Numbered from the stretch's first letter, positions 16,160 to 24,857 are shown. The stretch is DNA of 44,281 nt from Candidatus Nitrosocaldus sp. (GCA_025054855.1 JANWZS010000016.1:1-44281); one strand, 5' to 3'. Translations and numbers: made by a program. Notes: generated from the letters alone by a model not told the origin.

Positions 16160-16798
16160 ATGCTTGTAGTCTTCGATGTGGAAGGGGTGCTGTACGATGC
16201 AGAGTACCTACCTATGCTTGCAAGGCTGGTAGGGAAGGAGAGGGAGGTGATGGAGATAACGCTCAGAGGCATAAGGGGTGAGATACCGTGGGAGGAGGGG
16301 CTGCTCAGGAGGATAGATGTGATGAGGGGGATAGAGTATGAGAAGGCTATGCAGATAGCGAATAGCATGCCCGTAATGAAGGGTGCCAGGGAGGTATGCT
16401 CCTACCTCAAGCGGATGGGCTTCAGGATAGTCGCCGTATCTGGAGGGTTCACGATAATAACCGATAGGCTCAAGGACGAACTTGCGCTAGATTACGTTGC
16501 TGCCAACGAACTCATATTCAGGGATGGGAGGCTTGTTGGTGTTGATATACAGGTGGATTCCAGAAAGGCCAATGCTATAGCCAAGATCATAAGGGAGTGG
16601 GGTGTGAAGAAGGAGCATATAACCGCTGTTGTGGATGGAGCGAACGATCTCACGCTATTCGATATAGCAGGGCTGAGGGTAGCGTTCAATGCACAGAATA
16701 TAGTGAAGGAGAGGGCAGATGTTGTGATAGATGAGAAGGACCTCTCCCTCCTGATCGGGGTTATAGAGAGGCACTACAGTGCGATGATAAAGCGATAG
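16160..16798 (+). CDS. serB: HAD-superfamily phosphoserine phosphatase (SerB/ThrH-like)
   Basis: Likely hydrolyses O-phosphoserine in serine biosynthesis. The 212 residues contain HAD motif I as FDVEGVLYD (nucleophile D6, with E8 in place of the usual second Asp, as in ThrH-type enzymes), motif II as VSGG, Lys in SRKANAIAKI, and motif IV as VVDGANDLTLF. The segment normally reading V-G-D-G-A-N-D has Gly changed to Val. The start at 16160 follows a TATA box (CTTATATA, 16126-16133) by about 30 bp. In-frame TTG 16142 and ATG 16145 are alternatives. Substrate assignment is by family only. Confidence 0.82.
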   Translation: MLVVFDVEGVLYDAEYLPMLARLVGKEREVMEITLRGIRGEIPWEEGLLRRIDVMRGIEYEKAMQIANSMPVMKGAREVCSYLKRMGFRIVAVSGGFTIITDRLKDELALDYVAANELIFRDGRLVGVDIQVDSRKANAIAKIIREWGVKKEHITAVVDGANDLTLFDIAGLRVAFNAQNIVKERADVVIDEKDLSLLIGVIERHYSAMIKR

Positions 16799-16860
16799 CC
16801 TGTTACAGTTAGAGGTAGTTAGTTAGTAGGTAGTATATTATCTGGTTGGGGGCGAGGAGG

Positions 16861-17676
16861 ATGGGGAGGATGGGGAGGATGAGGGAGAGGAGGGTGGAGG
16901 TCATACCCATTCCCATAGCAAAGGATGTCAGGATCTCCAAGGGGTGCGATCTTGCATCACTGATACTTGATGCCATCAGGGATAATGGGACTGACCTTGT
17001 GGATAGCGATGTTGTAGTGGTTACACAGAAGATAGTCTCGAAGGCAGAGAACAGGATGGTGCACCTAGCAGATGTTACACCATCTGAGCATGCCATCAGA
17101 ATTGCGATGGAGCAGGGCAAGGACCCTAGGGTAGTGGAGCTGATACTGAGGGAGGCTAAGAGGATAGTTGCAGTAAGCGGTGGAGTGATAATAACACAGA
17201 CACGGCATGGGTTAGTGTGCGCAAACTCGGGTGTGGATGGTTCAAATATAGAGGATGAGAGCCTTACCATGCTGCCCATCGACCCAGATGCATCGGCAAG
17301 GAGGATAAGGGATGGGCTCATGAGGGCTACTGGTAGGAGGGTTGCGGTGATAATATCCGATACATTCGGCAGGCCGTTCAGGGAGGGTCAGGTGAACGTT
17401 GCTGTAGGTGTGGCAGGGATCAAGCCCATGATGGACTATAGAGGGATGAGGGATATGTATGGCAAGGAGTTGAGGGTCACGAGCATAGCAGTGGCAGATG
17501 AGATAGCCTCTGCTGCAGAACTGGTCATGGGCAAGAGCAAGGGTATACCAGTGGCAATAGTCAGGGGGCTGGAGTATGCGCAGGATGAGCAGGCTTCAGC
17601 AAGGGATCTCATAAGGGAGGAGAGCAGGGATATCTTCCTAAGACTGGCACTGGAGCGCTGTGGAGAGGCAGGATAG
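16861..17676 (+). CDS. cofE: Coenzyme F420-0:L-glutamate ligase CofE
   Basis: Adds gamma-linked glutamates to F420-0 using GTP. The family pattern is clear: VIPIPIAKDVRISKGCDLASLI, DSDVVVVTQKIVSKAENR, ITQTRHGLVCANSGVDGSN, IISDTFGRPFREGQVNVAVGVAGIKP and DEIASAAELVMGKS. The N-terminus is encoded by a tandem ATG-GGG-AGG repeat giving three in-frame ATGs (16861, 16870, 16879). 16861 is chosen because a TATA-like TATATTA (16834-16840) lies about 24 bp before it. TTG 16846 is also in frame. F420 use is common in thaumarchaea. No other cof gene is in the window. Confidence 0.95.
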   Translation: MGRMGRMRERRVEVIPIPIAKDVRISKGCDLASLILDAIRDNGTDLVDSDVVVVTQKIVSKAENRMVHLADVTPSEHAIRIAMEQGKDPRVVELILREAKRIVAVSGGVIITQTRHGLVCANSGVDGSNIEDESLTMLPIDPDASARRIRDGLMRATGRRVAVIISDTFGRPFREGQVNVAVGVAGIKPMMDYRGMRDMYGKELRVTSIAVADEIASAAELVMGKSKGIPVAIVRGLEYAQDEQASARDLIREESRDIFLRLALERCGEAG

Positions 17677-17701
17677 CGATGATCACGAGCATTCCTTAGG
17701 T

Positions 17702-17743
17702 TGATGATGGGTGCATCTACCATCATCATCATCCATCACCCAT
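17702..17743 (+). other. Alternative hairpin region downstream of cofE
   Basis: TGATGATGG (17702-17710) pairs perfectly with CCATCATCA (17720-17728) around a 9-nt loop. Part of the 5' arm, ATGGGTG (17707-17713), can instead pair with CACCCAT (17737-17743). The two stems exclude each other. It lies in the 149-bp spacer after the cofE stop and could be a 3'-end structure. No poly-T run follows. Confidence 0.3.
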
Positions 17744-17797
17744 TCATGTAGGGATGAGATAACTTACTAACTGGAGTAGAAGACCATGTACAAAGGC

Positions 17798-17807
17798 AAA
17801 TATTTAA
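17798..17807 (+). promoter_or_regulatory. TATA box for the 172-aa gene
   Basis: AAATATTTAA lies 24 bp before the GTG at 17826. This decides for the GTG, since the nearby ATG is immediately followed by TGA. Confidence 0.55.
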
Positions 17808-17825
17808 CCGCCTTGAATTAACCAT

Positions 17826-18344
17826 GTGAATCAGGCTAGGAGCAGGCTGGGTGCTGGAAGAGGTATAAGTCCGAGGATGGCAGCACTCATAATACTCGCT
17901 GGTGTTGTAGCAGCAATAGTAGTGGTGAGCCTGATGATCTACAGTGAGAGGAGCAAGCAGGAGAACTACGCTATAGCGATACAGAGGCTCAACGTGGAGG
18001 CCAAGCAGATAACGGAGCATTACAACAACGAGTACGCATTATGGGAGAAGGGTCTCATAGATGATGCCGAGATGATAGAGATAACTGAGAGCGTGATGAT
18101 GAACCAGCAGAGGGTCATAAATATGATGAAGAGCCTAGATGTCCCTGATATATACAGGGAGGCGCACGAGTACAATGTAAAGTCCCTGGAGTATGAGTAT
18201 CAGAGCAATGAGCAGTTCAAGAGGTATCTGGAGAGCAGGGATGAGGAGGCGTACAAGAGGTCCCAGGAGCTCTTCCAGCTCTCATTCGAGTATGAGATGA
18301 AGGCCCTGAGCCTCTACAGGGGCAATGGGCTATTCATCCCCTGA
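17826..18344 (+). CDS. Membrane-anchored helical protein, unknown function
   Basis: The 172 residues have a short basic N-terminus, one transmembrane helix (MAALIILAGVVAAIVVVSLMIY, about residues 18-39) and an outside region of about 130 residues that is almost entirely helical and charged (YSERSKQENYAIAIQRLN..., AYKRSQELFQLSFEYEMKALS). No cleavage site follows the helix, so it probably stays anchored. The start is GTG at 17826. No family recognised. Confidence 0.7.
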   Translation: MNQARSRLGAGRGISPRMAALIILAGVVAAIVVVSLMIYSERSKQENYAIAIQRLNVEAKQITEHYNNEYALWEKGLIDDAEMIEITESVMMNQQRVINMMKSLDVPDIYREAHEYNVKSLEYEYQSNEQFKRYLESRDEEAYKRSQELFQLSFEYEMKALSLYRGNGLFIP

Positions 18345-18389
18345 TGCGGATGATAAACGTTAATTAGATACGCAGAGGGAAGCGATAAC

Positions 18390-18701
18390 ATGCTTGAGGA
18401 GTTGAGGAGGAAGGCCGTCTTCCAGAACACGGTAGATGTATGGATAGCGTTATGCGGTGAGAAGGGCAGGGAGTGGTACGATGTAGAGGGCTACAGGGCA
18501 TTCATAGGGCATCTCATGAAGAGCAATGTGAGGATGAACAGGTTCCCTCTATGCGTCAAGGAGACTGGGGGTTACGAGCGTAGCAGGGATAAGGTGGCAC
18601 TTCTAGAGGCTCTATCTACAATGAATACAAAGGATGCGCTTGTGTATGTCATCAAACTGGATGATAATACGCTCAAGATAATAAGGGGTTTCGGTACCTG
18701 A
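18390..18701 (+). CDS. Hypothetical protein, 103 aa
   Basis: Soluble small protein with one Trp-rich segment (VDVWIALCGEKGREWYDVEGY) and a basic centre. No motif recognised. It starts 45 bp after the preceding membrane protein and ends directly before a trinucleotide-repeat tract that separates it from the convergent solute-binding protein gene. Confidence 0.65.
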   Translation: MLEELRRKAVFQNTVDVWIALCGEKGREWYDVEGYRAFIGHLMKSNVRMNRFPLCVKETGGYERSRDKVALLEALSTMNTKDALVYVIKLDDNTLKIIRGFGT

Positions 18702-18702
18702 T

Positions 18703-18768
18703 CTACTACCACTACTACTACCACTGCCACCACCACCGCCGCTGCTGCTACTGCTACTGCTACTGCTA
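18703..18768. repeat. Degenerate trinucleotide (CTA/CCA/CTG)n tract
   Basis: About 66 bp of nearly pure NNY-type triplets (CTACTACCACTAC..., GCTGCTGCTACTGC...) lie between two convergent genes and end at the stop codon of the solute-binding protein gene. The same triplets appear inside several coding regions of this window. Confidence 0.8.
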
Positions 18769-21573
18769 CTACATGCCTGTGCCATTAAGATGCATCGAGC
18801 GCCTGAGTGATAGCAGTAATGCGAGCGTCAGAGTCACTGCAATGAAGAGCGTTACATACGCCATGGGGAACTCTGGCACGTATGTGAATGTGACCTCTGC
18901 CCTCTCGCCCTCACCGTTTATGTTATCCACTATCATGGTATAGTTGCCCTGAGCACCAAGCACGTAACTCTGTATACCCGTGGCATTCTTCCTTATGGTA
19001 TCAAGCATCTCCCCATCCTTGACCAGGATTAGATCATACTTTGCATCGCTGATGATTCTACCTTCACCATCCATTATGCGTACATCGAACCTCGACTCAC
19101 TGCCTACATCCGATGGATACCAGTCTATAGCGATCCTGTACTTGCCCGTGGTGCTAGAGGCTGTCAACTTGATGCTCCCAATGAACTCCCCTGTACCTAT
19201 TATGCTCGTAGCATACACATCTGGTCTGAGCGCCAGATCGCTTACAGCAAACACCTTCAACTCGTTGGTGCCCCTGGATAACCTGCCCGTATCGTTGCCT
19301 GCAAGCCTTATCTCGAACCTGCCATCGCTGGATGGTCTTATGCTACCGTCTACAACAACGTTACCGTTGGCATCCTTCATGAAGTAGTATATGCTGACAT
19401 CCCTGCTTGGATCTATGCCACTCCCTCCTCCCCCCTCTAACCTTACACTCCCAGTTATCACTGCCTCCTTGCCCCGCTCTATGGTCAGAGGGGCATCAAC
19501 ACTGCTTATCTTGGCGAGCATGGGCTGCTCGAAGACCCTCCAGCGGCCCTGCTCGAATGGGTATGTTGGATCCCTGAAGGCCTTTATCACTATGGTTCGT
19601 GCCTCTGGGTTGTAGCCCTCGAGGTAGAATGGGCCATTGCTTATCATAGCATGCCTCCTGGCATCTATCCAGTCTATGGATGCACTGTACCTAGAGTCAG
19701 CATCACTACTGCTCACCATATCCTTCAGTGCACTTGGTATGGAGTTGGATGATCTGAACTGGTTGAGTGCATCCTTGATGAGATTGGCATCATCAGCGAT
19801 TATAAGAGATAGCCATGGTACGTTCTTTGCATTTGCTTGAGAGCGTGAGAATGCTGCCTTGCCATCCATGACTACCCTCTCCATGGCAGCGTATATCTCC
19901 CAGGGCATGCTAGCCCATACACTAGCATAATCAGCGATATAGTTGGGGTCGAAGTGCCAGTAGTCAACGTAGACCTCTACAGTATCCTCATCCAGGAACC
20001 TTATGCCCTTGAACGTGCTCACAACCTTCTCTGCTGTGGATGTGTACTCTGGATCGTACGTTGCATCGTTCTCACCCTCCCTCGTGCCCCACTCGAAGAG
20101 GAAGTATACACTGTAGAGTATATCACTCCTATCCATCATGACACCATTGTGCCACTTGCTGTACTTGAGGTCGAGTGTGACCTTGCTCTTCGCCTTGATA
20201 CCATCACCAACCTGCCTCCACTGCTCAGCGTATGGGTCCCATACCAAGGCATTGCTTGGGACATCTAGAGCACCATCTGGCCCTCTAGTATCTACCTTCC
20301 ACGTTGCCCTAACAGGTATGACATCCCCCGTATGGGGGTTGAAGAATGTTGCTGGGTCTATTATCGCACTGGATACCCTGGTTGCGTACCAGTCTCTCAG
20401 CCCTGCCACGGGGTTCCATGAGCCCTGGTAGATCTGCTTCATCCCAACCTTCAGTACACCAGTATCTGTCTTTGCGTTTATGAGGCTGAACCTCCCTGTT
20501 ATACCTGCACCAAAGTCCTGGATCATACCATCTACACCCTTACGTACTACGTAGGGGTCTATGGTACTTGCTATGAATATCCTCACAGACTCTCTAACAC
20601 CTATATCTACACTCCTCCTCAGCAGTGAGTCCCTCTCATCCTTGGATGCGTACTTGCCAGTGAATATCCTCTGCGTGAGATCATCCAGCTCCTTATTCTC
20701 ATAGTTCCAGAATGCGTTATTCTGGAACCCAGGCATATTCGCAAACCATGGTGCATACATCTGTGCTGCAAGTGATGTATCATACCTTGTGAATGCAGAT
20801 CTGCCCCAGCCCTCAGTGTACAGATGCCATCTCTGCTCTCTAGGATCTGAGCCATAAACCTCGCTGAATGCCTTGTTCAGATCTCCGTATATCCTCTCTA
20901 CCGTGAAGCCCATCTTCTCAAGGTCCGATGCCAGTATCTCTCCCAGAGTCTTCCTCCTTGGATCATCTCCCCTTATGAAGAACTTGACCTGTATGGGCTT
21001 ATCGTTGTAGTACCACTTGCCATCAGCCCTCTTCGATGCACCAGCATCTGTGAGCGCCTCACTCACCATATCACTGGCTAGGGCTGGGTTGTACCTGAAC
21101 CCGAACGACTCTATGACATCTATGAGCACTATGTAGTCTGGGTCGAACTGGCCGAATGCGGAGTACATTGGTGCACCGAACCCCTTGAGTACCTCGTTCA
21201 CCACAAGATCCCTATCTATGAGGTAGTTCATAGCATACCTAACCTCCCTGATGGAGAATGGGTTCAACGTGCCATCTGCTGGTGCTGGGTTTATTAGCAG
21301 GCTCAACGATCCTCCCGGGGTATCGTATATCCTTATGCTGGGATCGTCCTTGAGGCTCTGTGCAAGGTCTAGGGGGAGCCTCCAGAAGTACGTATCCAGG
21401 TTCCCTGCCCTAACCTCATTGGTAGCAACATTCTCATCCAGATAGTGTATGAACCGAACCTCATCCACGTACGAGCCCTTGACCTGCTGTGCATACACAT
21501 GAGATGGCATGGAGAGTAGGAGTAATGCCATCAGTGATGCAGTGATTGCCTTGACATATATGCCCCTCTTCAC
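18769..21573 (-). CDS. Family 5 ABC transporter substrate-binding protein, apparently circularly permuted, membrane anchored
   Basis: Extracellular binding protein of the peptide/nickel (SBP_bac_5) family. From the GTG at 21573, about 30 bp after the TATA element CTCTATAAAG, it is 934 aa with a signal peptide (VKRGIYVKAITASLMALLLLSM, cleavage near VYA-QQ). A longer ATG frame starts at 21618. After the signal comes the half that is normally C-terminal (YVDEVRFIHYLDE...GNLDTYFWRLP, VRYAMNYLIDRDLVVNEVLKGFGAPM), then the half that is normally N-terminal (FFNPHTGDVIPVRATW, VTLDLKYSKWHNGVMMDRSDILYSVYF, NGPFYLEGYNPEARTIVIK). Ig-like segments and a C-terminal helix (MAYVTLFIAVTLTLALLLSL) complete it. 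No permease or ATPase is adjacent. Confidence 0.85.
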   Translation of the reverse strand: MKRGIYVKAITASLMALLLLSMPSHVYAQQVKGSYVDEVRFIHYLDENVATNEVRAGNLDTYFWRLPLDLAQSLKDDPSIRIYDTPGGSLSLLINPAPADGTLNPFSIREVRYAMNYLIDRDLVVNEVLKGFGAPMYSAFGQFDPDYIVLIDVIESFGFRYNPALASDMVSEALTDAGASKRADGKWYYNDKPIQVKFFIRGDDPRRKTLGEILASDLEKMGFTVERIYGDLNKAFSEVYGSDPREQRWHLYTEGWGRSAFTRYDTSLAAQMYAPWFANMPGFQNNAFWNYENKELDDLTQRIFTGKYASKDERDSLLRRSVDIGVRESVRIFIASTIDPYVVRKGVDGMIQDFGAGITGRFSLINAKTDTGVLKVGMKQIYQGSWNPVAGLRDWYATRVSSAIIDPATFFNPHTGDVIPVRATWKVDTRGPDGALDVPSNALVWDPYAEQWRQVGDGIKAKSKVTLDLKYSKWHNGVMMDRSDILYSVYFLFEWGTREGENDATYDPEYTSTAEKVVSTFKGIRFLDEDTVEVYVDYWHFDPNYIADYASVWASMPWEIYAAMERVVMDGKAAFSRSQANAKNVPWLSLIIADDANLIKDALNQFRSSNSIPSALKDMVSSSDADSRYSASIDWIDARRHAMISNGPFYLEGYNPEARTIVIKAFRDPTYPFEQGRWRVFEQPMLAKISSVDAPLTIERGKEAVITGSVRLEGGGGSGIDPSRDVSIYYFMKDANGNVVVDGSIRPSSDGRFEIRLAGNDTGRLSRGTNELKVFAVSDLALRPDVYATSIIGTGEFIGSIKLTASSTTGKYRIAIDWYPSDVGSESRFDVRIMDGEGRIISDAKYDLILVKDGEMLDTIRKNATGIQSYVLGAQGNYTMIVDNINGEGERAEVTFTYVPEFPMAYVTLFIAVTLTLALLLSLRRSMHLNGTGM

Positions 21574-21639
21574 ACCTGCTCCATACTCTGGCACGATATC
21601 TTTATAGAGTAAGGTCAAATTAAATATTGCTATCCGTAC

Positions 21640-22359
21640 ATGGAGAGGATAGGCAAGTCACTGCTGCTCAGACTCATACCCCACATGGATGGGCTCACCA
21701 GCATAGACGAGCTCTCATCACTTGCTGGGATCAGCAGGATGGTGTGCAGTGCCATGGTCGATGCTCTCATAGAGAATGGTATAGGTAGGATGATGGAGGG
21801 AGGGTATGGTGTGAGGTTCACTGCCAGAGACAGGATATCTGCTGTAACACTAGCCTTGAGACTAGGCTCTGGCATGGATGAGGTGTCGAGGGTACTGGAC
21901 TGGAGGGACTTTGAGATGATTGCTGCAGAGATGCTGGAGGAGAATGGTTACCGTACTATGAGGAACCTCAGGCTCACCTCAGGGAAGGGATCAGGTAAGG
22001 TAGCAGGGTCAGGGATGGGTTCATCCAGATCCAGGGTTGAGATAGATGTGGTTGGTGTGAAGAAGTACGTTGATGGCAAGGGTACCGCACTACTGCTTGA
22101 CTGCAAGCACTGGCAGTACATGAGCCCCTCTGAACTCGCAAGGATATGCGAGAGGCAGACTTACAGGGCAGTGAGATTCATGGATGAGAGAGGGCATGAT
22201 CTTGATGTTGATCATGCAGTGCCAGTTATAGTGGTGTTGAACGATACCCCATCCATGATCGATGGTGTGCCCATAGTTCCCATAGCAAGGCTGAGGGGGT
22301 TCCTGAACGAACTCTACTCCATGGATAACCTGCGTGTTGTAAGGCTAGATGAACGTTGA
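21640..22359 (+). CDS. Winged-helix plus PD-(D/E)XK nuclease-like (Mrr-type) protein
   Basis: The 239 residues start with a helix-turn-helix region (MDGLTSIDELSSLAGISRMVCSAMVDALIENGI). A restriction-endonuclease-like domain follows: WRDFEMIAAEMLEENGYRT, EIDVVGVKKYVDG (catalytic Asp), ALLLDCKHW (D-x-K variant of E-x-K) and RQTYRAVRFMDERG. Gly/Ser-rich residues separate the first helix and the Asp strand. DNA processing is likely, but the partner is unknown and no methyltransferase of a restriction pair is next to it. It is divergent from the solute-binding protein gene, and its 3' end overlaps the DUF2070 gene by 15 bp. Confidence 0.75.
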   Translation: MERIGKSLLLRLIPHMDGLTSIDELSSLAGISRMVCSAMVDALIENGIGRMMEGGYGVRFTARDRISAVTLALRLGSGMDEVSRVLDWRDFEMIAAEMLEENGYRTMRNLRLTSGKGSGKVAGSGMGSSRSRVEIDVVGVKKYVDGKGTALLLDCKHWQYMSPSELARICERQTYRAVRFMDERGHDLDVDHAVPVIVVLNDTPSMIDGVPIVPIARLRGFLNELYSMDNLRVVRLDER

Positions 22360-24090
22360 GATCATCATCGCTATGAATACCAGTACACTTGCAGATATGG
22401 ACATCTTCGTTACACTCATCGCTCTATCCAATGCATGCGAATAGTCCCTGAACTGGTCATCGCCCATGATTCTCACGGTCGCACTGGATACCCTCAACTC
22501 GTACCATGCATGTGATGCAGAGTCTACTGCACTCCTGCTCAGCCCAATAAGCATAGATGTGAGTGTATCTCTACTCGTTACGCTCCCCAAGGGGAAGTAG
22601 CCCATCCTGTTCCTTGCCCTGCCAGATGTGTAGTGAGTATCTGATGTGCACAAGACAGCATGCACTATGCTCGGTGCTAGTTGCTCCCTTATAGCCTGCT
22701 CCACATACATGCTCAGACCCTTCACTGCGTTGTTGGCATCTACCCATGCTATGACCAGACCAGCGTCCATGCCATCTGCACCATCGGGGAGCACAGCTAT
22801 AGCGCTCATGCCCGCAGGGCCCATATCACCACCATCATGCTCTGCCCTCGCTACACCGATCCTGAACCTGTACTGCTTCATACCAGTTAATGCATTTAAA
22901 GTTCTCTTACATGCATCCACCATATCATTGATCTCCTCATCGCTGAGATCATCGCCCATGCAGTTGTGCGTATCTATTATCAGCACGTCTCTGAACCCAT
23001 GCTCTGATGCATGATGCTCCACCTTATCCTTCACACTCCTCGGTATATCATCCATACCTCTTGATGATGATAGCAGGAGTAGTGCTACCCTCCCAAATGC
23101 CATACCAGTGACCCTAGCATCGTTGGTGTTAATGGTTATGGGTTCGGTGCATGTAAAGCCCTCCTCAACCCTGGTTTGGTGGGCAAGCGCATCAAGGAAC
23201 CTCTCGACCTCTCTCCTAGATGGTAGATTGGATGAGTGATCAGATATGCCATGCATCACAGCAGCAGTAGTACTGTACCTCGCATGTATATCGTAGGGGA
23301 GGTTGCTACCACCAACAGGGTAGAATGGTCCAGGGTGCAAGTCTGGAAGTATGATCGTATCATACCTCCATGAGCCTGATGCAGATCGATCCGATTCCCT
23401 CTTGAATGCGATGATCCTCGTGGTTATGGTTGATAGCTCTGCCCTGCTCTCCATCATACTCTCCATAAGCCTTGCATCCCTCTCGGTCCAGGCAAGTAGG
23501 TAGGCCTGGAGTAGTCTGAACGTACTCTCGACACCAGGTCTCCCGCTCCTATCTGCAAGTATGCACCATGCTATAACTATACCCATTATCGCTACGCTCG
23601 ATGCTATCGTTGGGGTATCAAGCATCTGAACAATGCCCTCGTAATGCATAAGCAGGAGTAGCACCGTGAACGGCATTATAGGGGCTATCAGGAGCGATCT
23701 CCTGAGCGATGCACCGAATACGGATGTGAATATGCATGCTCTAAGCCCTACTGCGAATATCATACCCTCTATGATGAGTGTATCATGCGCACCAAGCATG
23801 GAGAGTAGCACGCTGATGATCAGGATTGCGAGCCAAAGCATCGATGCGAACGCATTGGTATGATATACCTTGCTAGGCTTCGCCACTGGACTGTGCCTAA
23901 GGAGAAGGTGGTCTAGCCTGAATAGGAGTAACGCTACTCCAAGGGTCACGGGTATGATCAGAGGGTCTGCATCTACTATGTACGCTATAATACCTATGCA
24001 TGCAAGAGATATGATGAGGGAGGTTCTATACGATGAGGGGTTGATGAGCGTGAGGGAGAACCTCCTGTGTATCCTACTTACAGAATCCAT
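22345..24090 (-). CDS. DUF2070 family membrane protein
   Basis: The 581 residues comprise an N-terminal block of about six to seven transmembrane helices (residues about 20-180), a large soluble domain, and a final helix (MSISASVLVFIAMMISTFI). The soluble part has DUF2070-like signatures: ILPDLHPGPFYPVGGSNLPY, VLLLLSSSRGMDD, IIDTHNCMGDDLSD and CTSDTHYTSGRARNRMGYFPLG. These His/Asp-rich motifs suggest a metal-dependent enzyme, but no activity is known to me. It lies 41 bp after the Sec61beta gene on the same strand. Confidence 0.85.
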   Translation of the reverse strand: MDSVSRIHRRFSLTLINPSSYRTSLIISLACIGIIAYIVDADPLIIPVTLGVALLLFRLDHLLLRHSPVAKPSKVYHTNAFASMLWLAILIISVLLSMLGAHDTLIIEGMIFAVGLRACIFTSVFGASLRRSLLIAPIMPFTVLLLLMHYEGIVQMLDTPTIASSVAIMGIVIAWCILADRSGRPGVESTFRLLQAYLLAWTERDARLMESMMESRAELSTITTRIIAFKRESDRSASGSWRYDTIILPDLHPGPFYPVGGSNLPYDIHARYSTTAAVMHGISDHSSNLPSRREVERFLDALAHQTRVEEGFTCTEPITINTNDARVTGMAFGRVALLLLSSSRGMDDIPRSVKDKVEHHASEHGFRDVLIIDTHNCMGDDLSDEEINDMVDACKRTLNALTGMKQYRFRIGVARAEHDGGDMGPAGMSAIAVLPDGADGMDAGLVIAWVDANNAVKGLSMYVEQAIREQLAPSIVHAVLCTSDTHYTSGRARNRMGYFPLGSVTSRDTLTSMLIGLSRSAVDSASHAWYELRVSSATVRIMGDDQFRDYSHALDRAMSVTKMSISASVLVFIAMMISTFI

Positions 24091-24131
24091 CAGTACATCA
24101 TCACATCAACATCAGCAGCAGCGGCAGTGTA

Positions 24132-24305
24132 TCAGACGGGGAAGAGGATCTTTATGAGTATGGATATGCCTATCAGGCCAGAGGCCACAGCGAATACTAT
24201 CTCTGGTCTCACTTTGATGCCCTTGGTCTCATCCTCGAAGAACCTCAAGAGCCCAGCACTGGATGCTGGTAACGGTGCACCCTTCTTGCTCTTCCTGACA
24301 CTCAT
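24132..24305 (-). CDS. secG: Preprotein translocase subunit Sec61beta (SecG)
   Basis: Tail-anchored small subunit of the archaeal SecYE-beta channel. The 57 residues from MSVRKSKKGAPLPASSAGLLRFFEDETKGIKVRPE are the classic archaeal Sec61beta N-terminus, followed by one membrane helix (IVFAVASGLIGISILIKILF). The start at 24305 is chosen because a TATA box (rc GGTATTTATCC, 24328-24338) is 28 bp upstream. The in-frame ATG seven codons earlier is less likely. Confidence 0.93.
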   Translation of the reverse strand: MSVRKSKKGAPLPASSAGLLRFFEDETKGIKVRPEIVFAVASGLIGISILIKILFPV

Positions 24306-24375
24306 ACCAACTCTACCCCTCTCCAAGGATAAATACCTTACTGGTCATACCGTCTGTTAACAGATGTACTCACGT

Positions 24376-24822
24376 TCACTCATCCCCTCCTTCTTCCTCC
24401 CCCGCATCTACCTCCTTCACACCCCCCTTCCCCTTCTGTCCAGCATCCTCCTCATCGCCCCTGCTTCTCCTCTCCTTACCTCTCTCCATCTTCTTGGCCT
24501 CAACCCTCTCCCTACCCATCTTGTCAAGTATCTCAAGGTAGTAGAGGAGTAACCTTGCTATCTCCATCTGCCTTGATACATCGCTCTCCTGCTCAAGCAC
24601 CCTTGCCATGCTGTTCACTTTTGCAACTATGACGCTCCTTAGGTCATGGAGTGACTCTATTCTAGCCTCTTCAAGCACCGTCTCATTGCCACAGTTTATG
24701 CATATCAACCTGCCAGAGTACTTCACCTGTACACCCTTGCACTTGCTGCATGCCTCCCTCACCAGTGTCCCACCCTTCCTGAGCATCTCAGCAGCAGACT
24801 TCATGCTATCCCTGCTCAACAT
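24376..24822 (-). CDS. Zn-ribbon protein of the Sjogren/scleroderma autoantigen 1 (p27) family
   Basis: The 148 residues from MLSRDSMKSAAEMLRKGGTLV include a zinc ribbon, ACSKCKGVQVKYSGRLICINCGNE (about 24-47), as in archaeal relatives of the autoantigen p27. A helical region and a highly charged Lys/Glu/Gly-rich tail follow (KKMERGKERRSRGDEEDAGQKG). The start at 24822 is fixed by a TATA box (rc CTTTTATTTA, 24841-24850) 24 bp upstream. The longer frame to 24894 would translate the G-rich repeat upstream. Function unknown. Confidence 0.82.
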   Translation of the reverse strand: MLSRDSMKSAAEMLRKGGTLVREACSKCKGVQVKYSGRLICINCGNETVLEEARIESLHDLRSVIVAKVNSMARVLEQESDVSRQMEIARLLLYYLEILDKMGRERVEAKKMERGKERRSRGDEEDAGQKGKGGVKEVDAGEEEGGDE

Positions 24823-24857
24823 GTATCTCCACCATGCACCTAAATAAAAGCGATGAT

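Noticed and set aside
16036-16368. Upstream part of the long minus-strand frame ending at 15739
   Set aside because: It overlaps the divergent phosphatase gene and both promoters and has shadow-like composition. The TATA box at 16059-16068 supports a start at 16035.
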